From: Tethya wilhelma | Taxonomy: Eukaryota > Porifera > Demospongiae > Tethyida > Tethyidae | Direction: 5' to 3' | Length of the DNA: 64,000 nt | Assembly: GCA_964030475.1 (NCBI GenBank) | Contig: CAXIPT010000005.1 | Coordinates: 5,448,436 to 5,512,435 of the forward strand | In this document: positions 1-14,783 of the stretch, piece by piece | Position numbering within the stretch: position 1 is the first letter of the stretch | How the letters are laid out: each line of letters starts with the position of its first letter | Position numbers and translations under genes: made by a program | The notes under the pieces: generated by a model | Database searches by the model: none | Told to the model about the DNA's origin: nothing | The model's input: the letters and a program-made list of their open reading frames with translations, nothing else

Positions 1-1239
1 TCTCTGCTGCTAATGAGAAGGGACACAGCCAATATTCCCCATCGGTCACCTACCGGACTCTCCCCGATGTGCCAGGTCCTCCGAGTGCTCCTTTCCTCAA
101 GGATCGAGCCACACCCACCTCCCTGAACATAACCTGGCAACCTCCTAGCGACAGTGGAGGATCGGAGATCGAGGCGTATGTGTTACAGATGAGCAGCAAT
201 GGTGATGGAAGCTCCTCTGATGCTCTTGTCGATGTGTATACTGGACCGGAGCTGAGCTACTTGGCTGAAGGACTGGATCCAGGCAAGACTTATCCTTGTC
301 AGGTACTGAATTTATATATCAGTTCCAGTGGATTTATACCTAATCTAGTCTTGCATCCTACATACACACAATATTAGTATGGTTGACACGATACAATAAC
401 TGTTACAAATGAACAGATTACTTGCATAGATTCTGAATTGAACCAACTCTAAAGTCTGAATCATAGGTTTTTTTTCCCTCCAAAAGATGACGAATTATTT
501 AACACAAGACTGCATTATTAGGATCCCATGCACCCTATATAAAGCCCATCATACACTGTGCAATATTTTCATGCAACATTGATGCAACTTGCATACAACA
601 ATGTTGCACTGTGTATGTTGGTTTTGATTATGTAATATTATCTTCAAATGTTTCATGCAACATGTTGCATGAAGTTGAAGGCCTTTCTACTTCGTGCAAC
701 ACCTTGCAACATGTTGCATGCAATAGTTTTTGGCAACATACACTGTGCAACATATTGCATGCAATGTGTTGCATGCAACAATCTTGCACAGTGTATGATG
801 GCCTTAAGCACTGATTGTCCACTAATGATGATTTTCCCCCTTACCCCCATACATGCATGTGTGTAGGTGTGTGCCATATCTTCTGGTGGGCGTGGCAAGT
901 GGTCTCGGCTGGCCCAGCTACGTACCCCCGCCACTCGTCCCTCCCCTCCCTCATCTCTTGCTGTCATTGGCTCTCCGACCCAAACTACCGCACTATTGCT
1001 ACTAGGTACATAGTCATGAGTGTTGTAAGTCTGTGCTTCTCAAGCTATCCAATTTCTCTATATACATACTTGCTGTACAACACGTGTACTACCATAAATT
1101 GGGAAATATTCGTTGGTAAAAATATTTCTCCCGTTTAATTTTCCTTGTTGCTGATGATTTGGTAGAGCAGATCACCATGCAAATAAATTTTTTACCAATG
1201 AAAAAATTCACCCTCTATGCATTTCTTCTCTCACCACAT

Positions 1240-1279
<40 letters not shown>

Positions 1280-2649
1280 ACACACACACTCACACACACA
1301 CACACACCAGGCTTCCCACTCCAAGATGGTGGTTCTCCCATCACAGCTTACACCATTGAGATGAGACTGTGTGAATCCGACACCTGGCAAGCCATCGCAA
1401 CACTCGCTGACCCAAGAACTTTCACCGACTCATTTTCAGACACTGCACTTCAGCACGAAGTCAGTCAGTTGAATCCCGGAGAGTTGTATCACTTCAGATC
1501 CTTCTGTAGGAACTCTGTCGGGGTAAGAGACTGTAGACAAACCCTTGGTTTAGCTAGTAACAGCAAATATGAGAATAAGAATGGCCTAGCTGGTTACTAG
1601 GCTAGTAAGAAGAAACATTGGATGTATTAGTATGACTTGTGTTTCAATGATATAGACACAGTGTATGATTTGTAGAGCTTTATTGTATATCTTTGTGAAA
1701 CACAAATCTCCAATGGTTTTGTGTGCCTGATTGACTCATTCTACAGGCGAGTGGCGCCTCCATTGAGTGTAGTTGTGTGACAGCACCTGGTGTGCCAGAC
1801 CCTCCATCAGGACTGGAAGTCAACAATGTTACAGCTTCATCCACTCGTCTCAAATGGAAGGTAAATGAAATAAATAAAATAGTATGATCCCAGTCAACCC
1901 CGCACCTTATAAACATCACTAGCAAGAGCCTACCTACCAACCCTAGTGCTCGTGTGTGCATGAAAACTGTTTAATAATCCCAAACCTAAAGGAACCCAAC
2001 GCCTACTCATGTGCCTAGCCTCACAATGTTTTTAATTCATCATTCAAGGTGCCCGTGTGTCATGGCTCTCCAGTGGACAGCTACAAGATCCAGTACTGTC
2101 CCGAGTCTCAACCCGACCAAGATAAGACCACGACCATCTCTTCCTCACCAGTGGAGTGTGTTCTCCGTGGACTGACTCCAGCCACTGTCTACCAGGCCAG
2201 AGTGAAGGTATGCCACAACTTACATTTGAAAGATCTGGATTCAAATCTCAGCTAGATCTCAAGATTTTTTCAAATAAATTTTCCACGTACACTGTGTGTG
2301 TATTTTTGCAGGCTGTTTGTTCTGTTGGTGCTAGTGAATGGTCAATGTCCGTTATGTTCACCACTTCTCCCTCCACACCCTCACCACCTACACACCTCAC
2401 AACAGTAAGTCCACTGCCCTCACTTTTCACACTCATCACCCCCTCACATATATCGTGTGGTTTCGTACAGGTTAGTTCTACACCTTATTCTCTCCTAGTG
2501 GCGTGGACGGTTCCGGAGTGCAATGGATCACCAATCACGGCCTATCATATCGAGATCTCTGCTAGTCATGTGACCAGCCATGTGATACGAGTCGAGACTA
2601 CTGAAACACAACACACTCTCATTGATCTACAACCAAACATAACCTACAG
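1..2649 (+). CDS. FNDC3-like fibronectin type III protein, internal exons (copy A)
   Basis: Seven exons are readable: 1-302 (cut by the window edge), 867-1005, 1311-1522, 1747-1860, 2049-2207, 2312-2404 and 2471-2649, all bounded by AG/GT and joining in phase. They encode successive fibronectin III repeats, with the usual proline-rich linkers (DVPGPPSAPF, APGVPDPPSG), a W in strand B (LNITWQPPSDSGGS, TRLKWK) and the L.PGT.Y/F strand F pattern (LDPGKTYPCQ, LNPGELYHFR). The exon run continues in a second copy at 7695 that carries the C terminus. FNDC3A/B proteins are tail-anchored ER/Golgi proteins with many FN3 repeats; that identity rests on overall architecture, not on a unique motif. The last five exons are nearly identical to 7695-9571. 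The N-terminal part lies outside the window. Confidence 0.75.
545..803. mobile_element. MITE-like inverted-repeat element in FNDC3 intron
   Basis: The ends are inverted copies of each other: CATCATACACTGTGCAA near 548 and TTGCACAGTGTATGATG near 784. The interior is built from many copies of the short palindrome GCAACATGTTGC. No coding capacity beyond chance frames. Size and structure fit a non-autonomous DNA transposon. Confidence 0.6.
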
Positions 2650-2660
2650 GTGAATAACAT

Positions 2661-2866
2661 ACCGTAAACGTGGAAATATTGGCGGGCATTTAATTTGGTG
2701 ATTTTGCTCAGACCTCTTCCCACAAAAATATTGGCAGTTTTAAATTTGGCGTTTTCCTCCCTTGCGCAACAATAGAGCGAAAAACAGTTTATACGCATTT
2801 AATTTGGCAGTTTTTGCGCCGACCGCCAAATTTAATGTACCGCCGATATTTCCACGTTTACGGTAG
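2661..2866. mobile_element. MITE with ~25-bp terminal inverted repeats (copy A intron)
   Basis: Starts ACCGTAAACGTGGAAATATT and ends with its near-perfect reverse complement AATATTTCCACGTTTACGGT (allowing one base). About 205 bp, internally rich in 'AATTTGGCG'-like words. The same element lies at the same intron position in the second FNDC3 copy at 9584-9785. Confidence 0.7.
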
Positions 2867-3289
2867 TCTTGAGTGAAATTCTTCGTGACATTGGCTCACT
2901 AAAAGTTCACTAGCAGCATATCAATAATTTACAAGTATACGTGTAAGCATCTCAAGAAAGACAGCTCTAGTGACAAAAATTGATGGTACTTACGTTCATA
3001 ACTCTGAATGATCTTGTAAAAATATATTTTTTGCTGTCCAAAACACTGTAGTTCTTGAGTTTTGAGGCTTTTGTGCTTCTGTTTGAGCGCTTAGGTCCAA
3101 TGCTGCATGGCTCTTTGCATGCATGGCTGTTGGTTAGTGTTGTTTGGCAAGACAGACATGAGTTGGTCTGCTTTCTATGTAAGCATATAGGGCATGCAAA
3201 GACTTTACACAAGCTATAGATCATTATAGCTAATGCATCTAGCTGTGGTTAGCTAGGCTCTTACTGAGGCCCAGCTCATCAGTGCTAGA

Positions 3290-3697
3290 CTTTGCTCATG
3301 GGAAAAGGTTCTTGGGTTCTCCATTAGTTTTAGTGGGAAAGGTTCTTGGGTCCTCCAGTAGTTTTAGTGGGAAAGGTTCTTGGGTTCTCCACTAGTTTTA
3401 ATGGGAAAGGTTCTTAGGTTCTCCACTAGTTTTAGTGGGAAAGGTTCTTAGGTTCTCCACTAGTTTTAGTGGGAAAGGTTCTTGGGTTCTCCACTAGTTT
3501 TAATGAGAAAAGGTTCTTGGGTTCTCCACTAGTTTTAGTGGGAAAGGTTCTTGGGTTCTCCACTAGTTTTAGTGGGAAAGGTTCTTGGGTTCTCCATTAG
3601 TTTTAGTGGGAAAGGTTCTTGGGTTCTCCTGTATAGATATAATGGGAAAGGTTCTTGGGTTCTCCAGTAGTTTTAATGAGAAAAGGTTCTTGGGTTC

Positions 3698-3737
<40 letters not shown>
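3290..3737. repeat. Minisatellite (~34-bp unit, about 11 copies) followed by (GA)n
   Basis: Tandem unit of the form GGTTCTTGGGTTCTCCACTA + GTTTTAGTGGGAAA, repeated with point variants from about 3300 to 3700, then a pure GA tract of about 34 bases. It lies beside the broken receptor gene and the unmarked junction near 2951; 2951-3290 holds no recognisable coding sequence. Confidence 0.85.
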
Positions 3738-3739
<2 letters not shown>

Positions 3740-3936
3740 AGATGAAATAAAAGATCTATCAACTAACAAGCAATCTGCTTTACACATAATATGGTTATAG
3801 TTAGCCTTGACTTCTGACAAAAAAAAAAGATGCATGGAAGGCCTGCATGGTGTATATCTAACAGACTAGTATGTATCTGCATCAAAGACAGAAGAGACAA
3901 AGTGGCAATGCTATGCCAAATGGTGCCATGACTCAC

Positions 3937-4799
3937 GATTCCAGTCGGCTGGTTCCCTGGCTGGTCATGACATTGATGACCAGGTTGAGAGTGATGCAGA
4001 AGACAGAGAGGAGAACAGCCCAGTCCGTGTAGAGGAGCATGTAGCCTTGGAACTCACAGAACTTCATCGAGACATCCGATTGGGGGTCAATGTCCACACG
4101 CCCCTGTAATTATGGGGACTTGTATGTAATCTATGTAGACATAACGTGTGTGTGTGGGTTACTTACCAAGATGTAGGCGATTGATGAGAGGAAAGCTGAG
4201 AAACTCAAGTACAAAATCAACCTCTGTGAAGTAACAATTGATATAATAATAATATTATTATAGCACTCATAATAAATTTGCTGAAACTACCACAAGATTT
4301 TGTTCAACAGCAATGTAGCCAGGCATGCAAGTTTATATGCACACACAACAAATTGTGGCTGAACCTGAACAAAGAACTTGTATTTCTTGAAGAGCCATAT
4401 CAGAGCCAACACAAACAGGCTACAGGGATAGAGGGAGCAGTCAGTTAGCAGGATTATAATATATCTAGCTATATGACCAACACCCAGGCTTACCTTCCCA
4501 GCAGAGAGAAACTGGCTACAGACACTCGAACATTAATAATGACATCCTATAGATTTCAACATGAAATAAGAAGGGGAAACTTCAGCATAATATTACTGTC
4601 ACAGATTGTTATCAAATTATGGAACAAATGATGTGTAATTATAGTACTTTTACTCGTAGCTAGTGGCTTTTATTATGCTCTGGGGAACTTCTCTTTGTAC
4701 CTTATATAAAACTAATTTGTGATCATGACTTACCTCGTAAAAAATGTCAGAGGAGGTATTTTGGTTGGGGAAAAGACCACAATTCCAAACGTGAGCCAT
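3937..4799 (-). CDS. Seven-transmembrane receptor (cAMP-receptor-like), N-terminal half (TM1-TM3)
   Basis: Five minus-strand exons join in phase: 4799-4734 (start MAHVWNCGLF, with N-glycosylation sequon NTS), 4546-4494, 4419-4365, 4223-4167 and 4103-3937. They encode three hydrophobic helices: around SLFVLALIWLF, RLILYLSFSAFLSSIAYIL, and YMLLYTDWAVLLSVFCITLN. The pattern, short extracellular N terminus and FCEFQGYML before TM3, resembles the Dictyostelium cAMP-receptor-like / GPR157-type family of G-protein-coupled receptors. The final exon ends at a good donor (GTGAGT at 3936), so the gene continues, yet no TM4-TM7 follows downstream. The matching second half lies on the opposite strand at 24065-25118. 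The 5' neighbour is CANT1 on the same strand, about 300 bp away. Confidence 0.7.
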
Positions 4800-5094
4800 C
4801 TCTCACGAATCACAAGCTTAGGAGAGGCAGTAAGATGCTGTATTTACTCCATGACCCGACACTGACCTTTCTGTGTGACAACAAACCACGCCTATTATAT
4901 CTCACTATTTCGCGCAATAATAACAATTCGCACATTCTAAGACCATGACTTCTGTTTTCTTCAGAGTGCCTTCAAATGACCATAGATTTGAGTGAGTTAC
5001 AGTTTGCAGAATGAACACTAAAGCTATACAAGTCATGCATATCAACAATCAGTACGTATAATATAAATACTAAAACTGCACACAATTGACACAA

Positions 5095-7203
5095 TCAAAT
5101 GAATTCCAATCCTTCAAATCTGCAAAGCAAAAAGAAGAGAAGAAAGACTAATTTGACAGCTGTAGGAACTCGACACAACACAATCAGGTGCTAACAAATC
5201 TTACTTGACATCTCCTATCTTTTCTTCAAGCATGAGGGAGTGGCCATCCAGATCAAATGCTGAAATATCTGATCACAAACATGGTCAAGAAAACACACAC
5301 ACACAAAACAGGTTAAAATCTCAGGACTGACTGAGGTTGCTGAAAGTGGGTGTTTCTTTTTCCCAGTAACAATAATTAAGGATACATGAAGCTATTGTTC
5401 CTTTATTCTCTTCTGACTTCAAGGCAATGACCACGCTGTCTTTAGTGCCAGGGACAAACTTGAAGGTAGAGTAGCCGCGATATTGATTTAACGTCTGTGT
5501 GTGCATGTAAGTGAAGTACTATGATATGCATGTATCAATGCTTCTACACCATGCAAAGTTATTGTTAAACTTTTTTTTGCCTAAGTTTGATTCTTACCCC
5601 TATTCTTTGGACTTGGATATCAGTAAATGTCCCATCAGCAGTTATGAGCAAATTGGTAGCTCGGTGTTCATCTTCAACATCATTGTAGCTGGACAGAAAA
5701 CACAATGAAACAGTTATCAACTTCACAGCTTGGTATAGGGGCCAACAGAAAGCACAAAGAAACAACTATCAACAATTTCACTACCTAGTTTCAAAGGTAC
5801 TCTACAGCTAAGTCATGTAAGAAAAAATCTTTTCCAAGTTTCTCCTTTACCTCTCTTTACTCGCTCTCCAAGGTAAGAAGTACCATTTTTTGTGGAAGCT
5901 GCTCCAGCAGGCAGACTCATGTATAATGTATCCCGGCGACGTGATACCAGCACTGGTTTTCATCTTGTTGTAAATGGGGGCCCATGGTCGGTGCTCAACA
6001 TGACCCAGTGCATCCACCACCTTCACATACTGTGGGTGGTCATTCTTGAACACCTGTATAGGTATGATGTAATGGGTATTAGAGTGTATAAGGGATATGA
6101 TGTAATGCACATGGGTATTTGAACTTTGACCTCAAGTCCTGCATAAATTTATGGACTTGACACAAGCCTGATGCAATCATCATCAAATGCTGACAGTATA
6201 CACTCAAGTTACTCCACCATCAGGAAGTTCTTTTCAAACACAAACTAGAAGCTCAACAGAACCTTCCCATGACCAAAAGACACCTCCACTTGTCAATTCC
6301 ATGCACCCTTCAGATCTAGCAACTCCAAATCCCACCATGGCTGTGAGACTGACTCGACTAACCCCTTGTTGTGTCGTCCACTCCTTCCCTAGTCCTCCGA
6401 TGTAGAGCTGACGGTCTTTGACGGCCATCCACTCCGCCTTGAACCCCTTGTCCACAGTCCCTGGACCGTCCTCCAGGATCACCCACGGCACCAAATGACT
6501 CCCGATCACTTCAAACACTAACAAACAAGAATTTTAAGTGAAGAAAAGGTAAAACCACAAGACAATTTCAGCCTTGTTCCCGGGCCTTCCTATACACTCA
6601 TGCAACAAAACTAAATGTCTAGGATCATATAAGCAACTAGCATTGAGAATTTTTTTTGGTTGTTGTACAACTATTAGATTTTTTGAAATAGTTGCTTACT
6701 AGCCTCGTCCCCAGGCCCCTCCCTCCAAAGGCACCTCCAGGAATTCTGGACAACATTATAAAAAGTTACTACATGCCCAGCATGTCTACCAATCTATAAT
6801 CCCCCACACAACGGTGGGTGGGTGGGTGGAAAGACACAAAACCATCAAACAAGTATCAAGCCTGAGAAGTGCTGTACATTGGCAACCAAGCCGAACAACA
6901 TAATGTTTGTGTTGCTATACAACTACATGCACACACACATACCGATGCCCGACCTATCATCAACAGTATAGAGCCTTCCATTGAAGACGATCAGCTCCGA
7001 CAGTTCCACTCCCCTTCCCTTCTCCGATATGTGGGATCGCAGTGGCACCATGTCCGAATCCCACTTGACGGAGAGTGTCCGGTCACGATGAAGAGTGAGG
7101 ATGCCTGTCTTCAACCAGCTCCCCCACGTCACGTCGTTCACTTTAGAGTTCTCGTCCTGGTCTGCTACTATGGCGATCCGAAACAGAGTGTTGTCACCAA
7201 CAT
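5095..7203 (-). CDS. CANT1: Calcium-activated nucleotidase 1 (apyrase), exons 2-8
   Basis: Hydrolyses UDP/GDP (and other nucleoside diphosphates) in a Ca2+-dependent way, in the ER/Golgi lumen or outside the cell. Exons on the minus strand: 7203-6943, 6517-6363, 6053-5851, 5688-5598, 5494-5371, 5259-5205 and 5119-5095, every junction in phase. Family hallmarks in order: [101 protein letters not shown], and the typical ending VKFEGLEFI before the stop. The signal-anchor exon is missing here but is found on the plus strand at 11290-11551, and its phase-1 end fits the phase of this first exon. Identification is firm; the split is the odd part. Confidence 0.93.
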
Positions 7204-7587
7204 CTGTATTACACCACAAGACGTATATGTAATTATGGTAATGAAAGGTGATACAGTGTGCATGGATAATTGTTAGGCCAAGGTATTTTGTCGAGTATGT
7301 TCCCAAACTAACTAGCTATTGATAGGTAATACACCACATTAAAATACCAACACTGATTGGTATGAGCCAAGGATCGCCAATAATTGCACACTTAAGGAAT
7401 GATAATTAAACTTTCATTGTATATGTAGCACCACAGCAGTTGCAATTATCTTTGAGTCTAGTATTAATAGCATTAATAAAGTTCGATCTGGACTCTACTA
7501 AGCTGTTACCAGACCAGATAGGGTATCATACACTAGGCAACAAGTTAATTGCCAGCAATGTTTGTTGCTTGCAACACATCTCAAAGT

Positions 7588-7684
7588 ACAGCAGACATTG
7601 AGAAAAGGAACATGTTGTTTAAAATCGAAATCTCTCTAATTCAAGAAACATGTTGCTTCTATAGCTCTCAATGTCTGCTGTATT
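7588..7684. repeat. Fold-back repeat ending at the N at 7689
   Basis: TACAGCAGACATTGAGA is followed about 60 bases later by its reverse complement TCTCAATGTCTGCTGTA, with a second nested pair (AACATGTTG). A related word (TACAGTAGACAATGAGAG) occurs at 11629, at the edge of the xanthine dehydrogenase fragment, so this repeat lies at two suspicious junctions. Confidence 0.55.
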
Positions 7685-7694
7685 TTAANACCAG

Positions 7695-11104
<3,410 letters not shown>

Positions 11105-11289
11105 AAAAGTACTGGGTTTTTTGTTTGTGAAACAAATCAATTTTCTGTTTTTGGTAGATTTTGGTTTTAAAAATCGCGCGTACTATTATACGCGCACACC
11201 TTTGACCTTTGTGTTGGTGCTCTTTATTTAGAAGAAAAACCGCTCATCGCTCTTGGGGAGGTTATAAATAGCCTCTCCCAGATGGAGGA

Positions 11290-11551
11290 ATGTTCAAATG
11301 GTCTCGAGCTGTACTACCGACAAGAATGAACGGAGCTTCACAAGAGAACGGGTTCATGCGACCGGCCAGAGTCCCGTACAAGGTCTTATACGCGCTCCTC
11401 TTCACGCTGATAGTGGTCATCATTGTACTGCTACTGCCGAACAACCAGTCCAGAGAGTTGCCGACTGCGTTTGAGAATAGCATAGTGCTAATGAAACCAG
11501 AGTATCCCTACTACGAGTATAACAGTACCTATCCTCTCACTTCACCAACGT
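11290..11551 (+). CDS. CANT1: CANT1 first coding exon (signal anchor), separated from the rest
   Basis: The exon encodes 87 residues: a short basic cytoplasmic stretch, one transmembrane helix (VLYALLFTLIVVIIVLLL) and a luminal stem ending YNSTYPLTSPT, which matches the conserved stem of CANT1 (YNDTYPL in vertebrates). It ends at a GTAAGG donor in phase 1. The remaining exons are at 7203-5095 on the opposite strand, and phase and protein context fit. A short out-of-frame upstream ATG at 11281 opens a 15-codon frame overlapping the start and may dampen translation. The gene starts about 190 bp after the FNDC3 stop, on the same strand, suggesting a compact head-to-tail arrangement. Confidence 0.8.
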
Positions 11552-11639
11552 GTAAGGCAAAAATGCTTTTTTTCATGTGTCACAATTTAGTATGGAAACA
11601 TGTACTATAGCTGACACACCCCTTAAAGTACAGTAGACA

Positions 11640-11929
11640 ATGAGAGCGAGTGGGGTTGTTCCTCAACAGTGTGTACATGGTCATGACAAAGCCAGGGGTA
11701 CAGAATCCACACTGTGATCCGTGGGCCCTTGCTATCCTCTCCTGACAAGGATGAAGCACACTTCTCTTTGTGCTGCCAATTCCTTCAACAGTTGTCACAG
11801 CTGTTCCATTCACTGAGCAGAGAGGAACCAGACAGGCGTTGATAGAATAATGGACAACTTTGTCTTCCTCTGGACTGAAACGAGAGATCATAACAGTGCA
11901 AGCTCCACAGCCACCTTGTCCACATCCTA
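11640..11929 (-). pseudogene. XDH: Xanthine dehydrogenase fragment, N-terminal 2Fe-2S region
   Basis: The minus strand encodes an uninterrupted piece of the N-terminal iron-sulphur domains of xanthine dehydrogenase/oxidase: [17 protein letters not shown] (cluster-binding cysteines), [27 protein letters not shown], then [19 protein letters not shown] of the second cluster domain. Upstream it runs into the 41-base N run at 11930-11970; downstream the homology stops after NNPTRS, where a repeat-like sequence begins, before the expected CRCTGYRP segment. Nothing else of this roughly 1,300-residue enzyme is in the window. It may be a genuine exon placed here by a wrong contig join rather than a decayed gene; the reading frame itself is intact. 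Confidence 0.8.
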
Positions 11930-11970
11930 NNNNNNNNNNNNNNNNNNNNNNNNNNNNNNNNNNNNNNNNN

Positions 11971-12110
11971 AATTGAGCACCTTGGTGTTGAAAAAAGTGA
12001 ATGAACAAGTATAGTAAAAATTTTATAAAAATTAGAAGTGTAGGAATGGGCAGTGCGGTAAAAAGCAATGAAACAAGGTAAGTCTCTGAATTTCGGCACA
12101 TGACTACTTC
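11971..12110. repeat. Dispersed repeat family, partial copy at contig edge
   Basis: Begins directly after the N run with the same sequence as the ends of the copies at 14640-15340, 23335-23957 and 29878-30778 (shared words GTGTAGGAATGGGCAGTGC and GGCACATGACTACTT). Confidence 0.6.
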
Positions 12111-12424
12111 ATTTTTTGTGCCCAACTCTTATATATTACTGTGTACCTACATTCTACATACTTGTTACCTTATCCAAATTAGTCAAGTGATTGTGGATTA
12201 GTTTTCTTGATATCATATACTATGATACAATGTCTAGTGTTATTTAGTAACTACTATAACTAAGGGGTTTGAGAGTTAATTAAAAAGTACATTGGTCTTT
12301 AGCCTTGGTATGCCGAGGCTTGTGCACTATCAGTGCTTTATTTGATTCATGCAGCATTATATTGATTCGAATTTTTAGTTTTGCATACATAGTTTGTACA
12401 ATAATGTACATGTGTTTTTTGCAG

Positions 12425-12678
12425 AAATCTTTCTGGACTATGGAACGAGTAATGGTGACACTTTGTTACCAAGAACCGGAGATGCTTCTTCCCCAGAGAT
12501 TGTGTTAGCTACAGAGTATGGGTTCTACGGAAGTCGCTATAGTTCTATCTATGTTAGTAAAATATATATTATACATGTTTGTATGTTAATGTAACTGTCA
12601 ACTCACTACATGACTCACAGATATACACTCTGTGAGTCAGTGAAGTGACACCGTTACACTCACTAATGCTCACACTTG

Positions 12679-12717
<39 letters not shown>

Positions 12718-13491
12718 TACATACACGTGAACACACAGGTTAACGAAAATGGAGTTCTGGCATTTGGTGTACCTTATACTGGCCCATCCAGATCCCTGGA
12801 TGATAACTTTCCTTTTCCTGTTTCTTCTCCACCGCTTGTTGCTCCATTCTATAATAACATCGGCATCAGCTTAAGAGGGTCAATCGGTTACCGACAGTCC
12901 ACAGATGCTACTGACTTAGCAACAGTTGCTAGATATATCCAGACACTTTTACCTGATGATTTTGCGGAATTTACCCCGACTCATTTGTTTGTGACTACTT
13001 ATGATAGTGTGCCAAGTGCCTATAATTCAAGAAATGTGAACAGTTTTCAAGTTATTTTGGCTACCGACAATGTAACAACCTTTTCTATGTTCAGTTATAG
13101 AAGTCGCCTAAGATGGGGAGATGAGCACACTACAATTGGCTTCAACAAGGGTGATGGTACCTACTTCACCTTTCCACCTTCGCGAGAGTCAGGTTCTTAC
13201 ATTCTACTTCTTGACGTATCCAGCAATGTTGGTGTAGAAGGACAGTTTATTCACCGGATTGATGGTAACTACAGTACACAACACCTTTGGCGCCGGCATA
13301 ATTTTAGGCTTTATATTAAATTTATGCTGCAATGATACAAGTTGTAGTATTGTATGGCAAATTTTACATATTGCTGTTGTTGTAATAAATTTTTGCAATT
13401 GACCATGGCATATATATGATGTAAATTAGCTGTATAACAGTCACATCCATTTATATTCACCTAGCTGTCCAATACCTGACACTGATGTTTG

Positions 13492-13536
<45 letters not shown>

Positions 13537-13855
13537 TACATACATACACACACACACACAAACACATACATACATACACACACACACACTACAATGATGT
13601 AGGATCGATTATAACTGATCTACCAGCACGCATTGTGACTACACCACCTCCTCCACCAGCATACTTTCTGCCCTTTGGCATTAACAATGGTGACTCGATT
13701 GTTCCACGTGGGAATAGGTATGGGAGCAATGCGATCACATCAACTATAAGTTTGAGAGGAACTTTTAGGTTTTATGGAACCCCTTACACAACTATCCGAG
13801 TATGTGAGGATATATGGATAATGTTTATGCATCTGTGCACACATGCATGCACACG

Positions 13856-13932
<77 letters not shown>

Positions 13933-14096
13933 NCACACACACACACACATCACATAATACATGTACAGGTTAGTGCTAGTGGAGCTCTGATGTTTGGCAC
14001 TAGAGGCTACTTTGGTTGGCCTGGACAAAGCTTCCCCCTCCCTTACGATCCAATTCCAGTCATTGCTCCATACTGGCACAACACAAATCCCTTGTT
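12425..14096 (+). CDS. NIDO-domain protein, truncated paralogue (two NIDO domains)
   Basis: Exons 12425-12552, 12739-13264, 13603-13799 and 13969-14096 encode two nidogen-type extracellular domains. Each starts with a FLPFG/NNGDS-like segment (YFLPFGINNGDS) and a 'FRFYGTPYTTIRV' strand, then a core exon beginning V..NG.L.FG and containing PPLVAPFYNNI, YRQSTDATDL, HLFVTTYDSV and FQVILATDN. The first domain is complete, ending SNVGVEGQFIHRID; the second stops at the N at 14097. No signal-peptide exon was found upstream: 12305-12424 shows nothing convincing. Intron/exon design matches the copies at 19590-22287 and 30969-34126, but protein similarity is clearly lower, so this is an older paralogue, not an allele. 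NIDO domains occur in secreted or membrane adhesion proteins. Confidence 0.8.
13485..13965. repeat. CA-rich tracts flanking the second NIDO exon
   Basis: CA and CATA repeats at 13495-13590 and a longer (CA)n at 13857-13952 containing an N at 13933. They occupy the introns on both sides of the exon 13603-13799. Confidence 0.85.
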
Positions 14097-14097
14097 N

Positions 14098-14783
14098 TAA
14101 CGGTGTCACTTCACTGACTCACAGAGTGTATATCTGTGAGTCATGTAGTGAGTTGACAGTTACATTAACATACAAACATGTATAATATATATTTTACTAA
14201 CATAGATAGAACTATAGCGACTTCCGTAGAACCCATACTCTGTAGCTAACACAATCTCTGGGGAAGAAGCATCTCCGGTTCTTGGTAACAAAGTGTCACC
14301 ATTACTCGTTCCATAGTCCAGAAAGATTTCTGCAAAAAACACATGTACATTATTGTACAAACTATGTATGCAAAACTAAAAATTCGAATCAATATAATGC
14401 TGCATGAATCAAATAAAGCACTGATAGTGCACAAGCCTCGGCATACCAAGGCTAAAGACCAATGTACTTTTTAATTAACTCTCAAACCCCTTAGTTATAG
14501 TAGTTACTAAATAACACTAGACATTGTATCATAGTATATGATATCAAGAAAACTAATCCACAATCACTTGACTAATTTGGATAAGGTAACAAGTATGTAG
14601 AATGTAGGTACACAGTAATATATAAGAGTTGGGCACAAAAAATGAAGTAGTCATGTGCCGAAATTCAGAGACTTACCTTGTTTCATTGCTTTTTACCGCA
14701 CTGCCCATTCCTACACTTCTAATTTTTATAAAATTTTTACTATACTTGTTCATTCACTTTTTTCAACACCAAGGTGCTCAATT
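14098..14783. repeat. Reverse-complement duplicate of 11971-12657
   Basis: About 687 bases are the apparent exact reverse complement of 11971-12657, including the NIDO exon at 12425-12552. The copy begins one base after the N at 14097. At 14783 it runs on into the full dispersed repeat, which the plus-strand copy lacks because of the N run. This is most simply one contig overlapping another in the wrong orientation. Confidence 0.85.

Noticed and set aside
1159..1600. Long open frames rich in His/Thr or Cys/Val
   Set aside because: They are translations of (CA)n or (TG)n tracts; the same applies at 10114-10637, 13485-14109 and 50311-50891 outside the true exons.
3290..3705. CRISPR-like array
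   Set aside because: The units abut with no unique spacers and the host is an animal; it is a minisatellite.
12305..12508. Possible signal-peptide exon for the truncated NIDO gene
   Set aside because: The open frame overlaps the NIDO exon in another frame and does not resemble the signal-peptide exons at 19590 and 30969.
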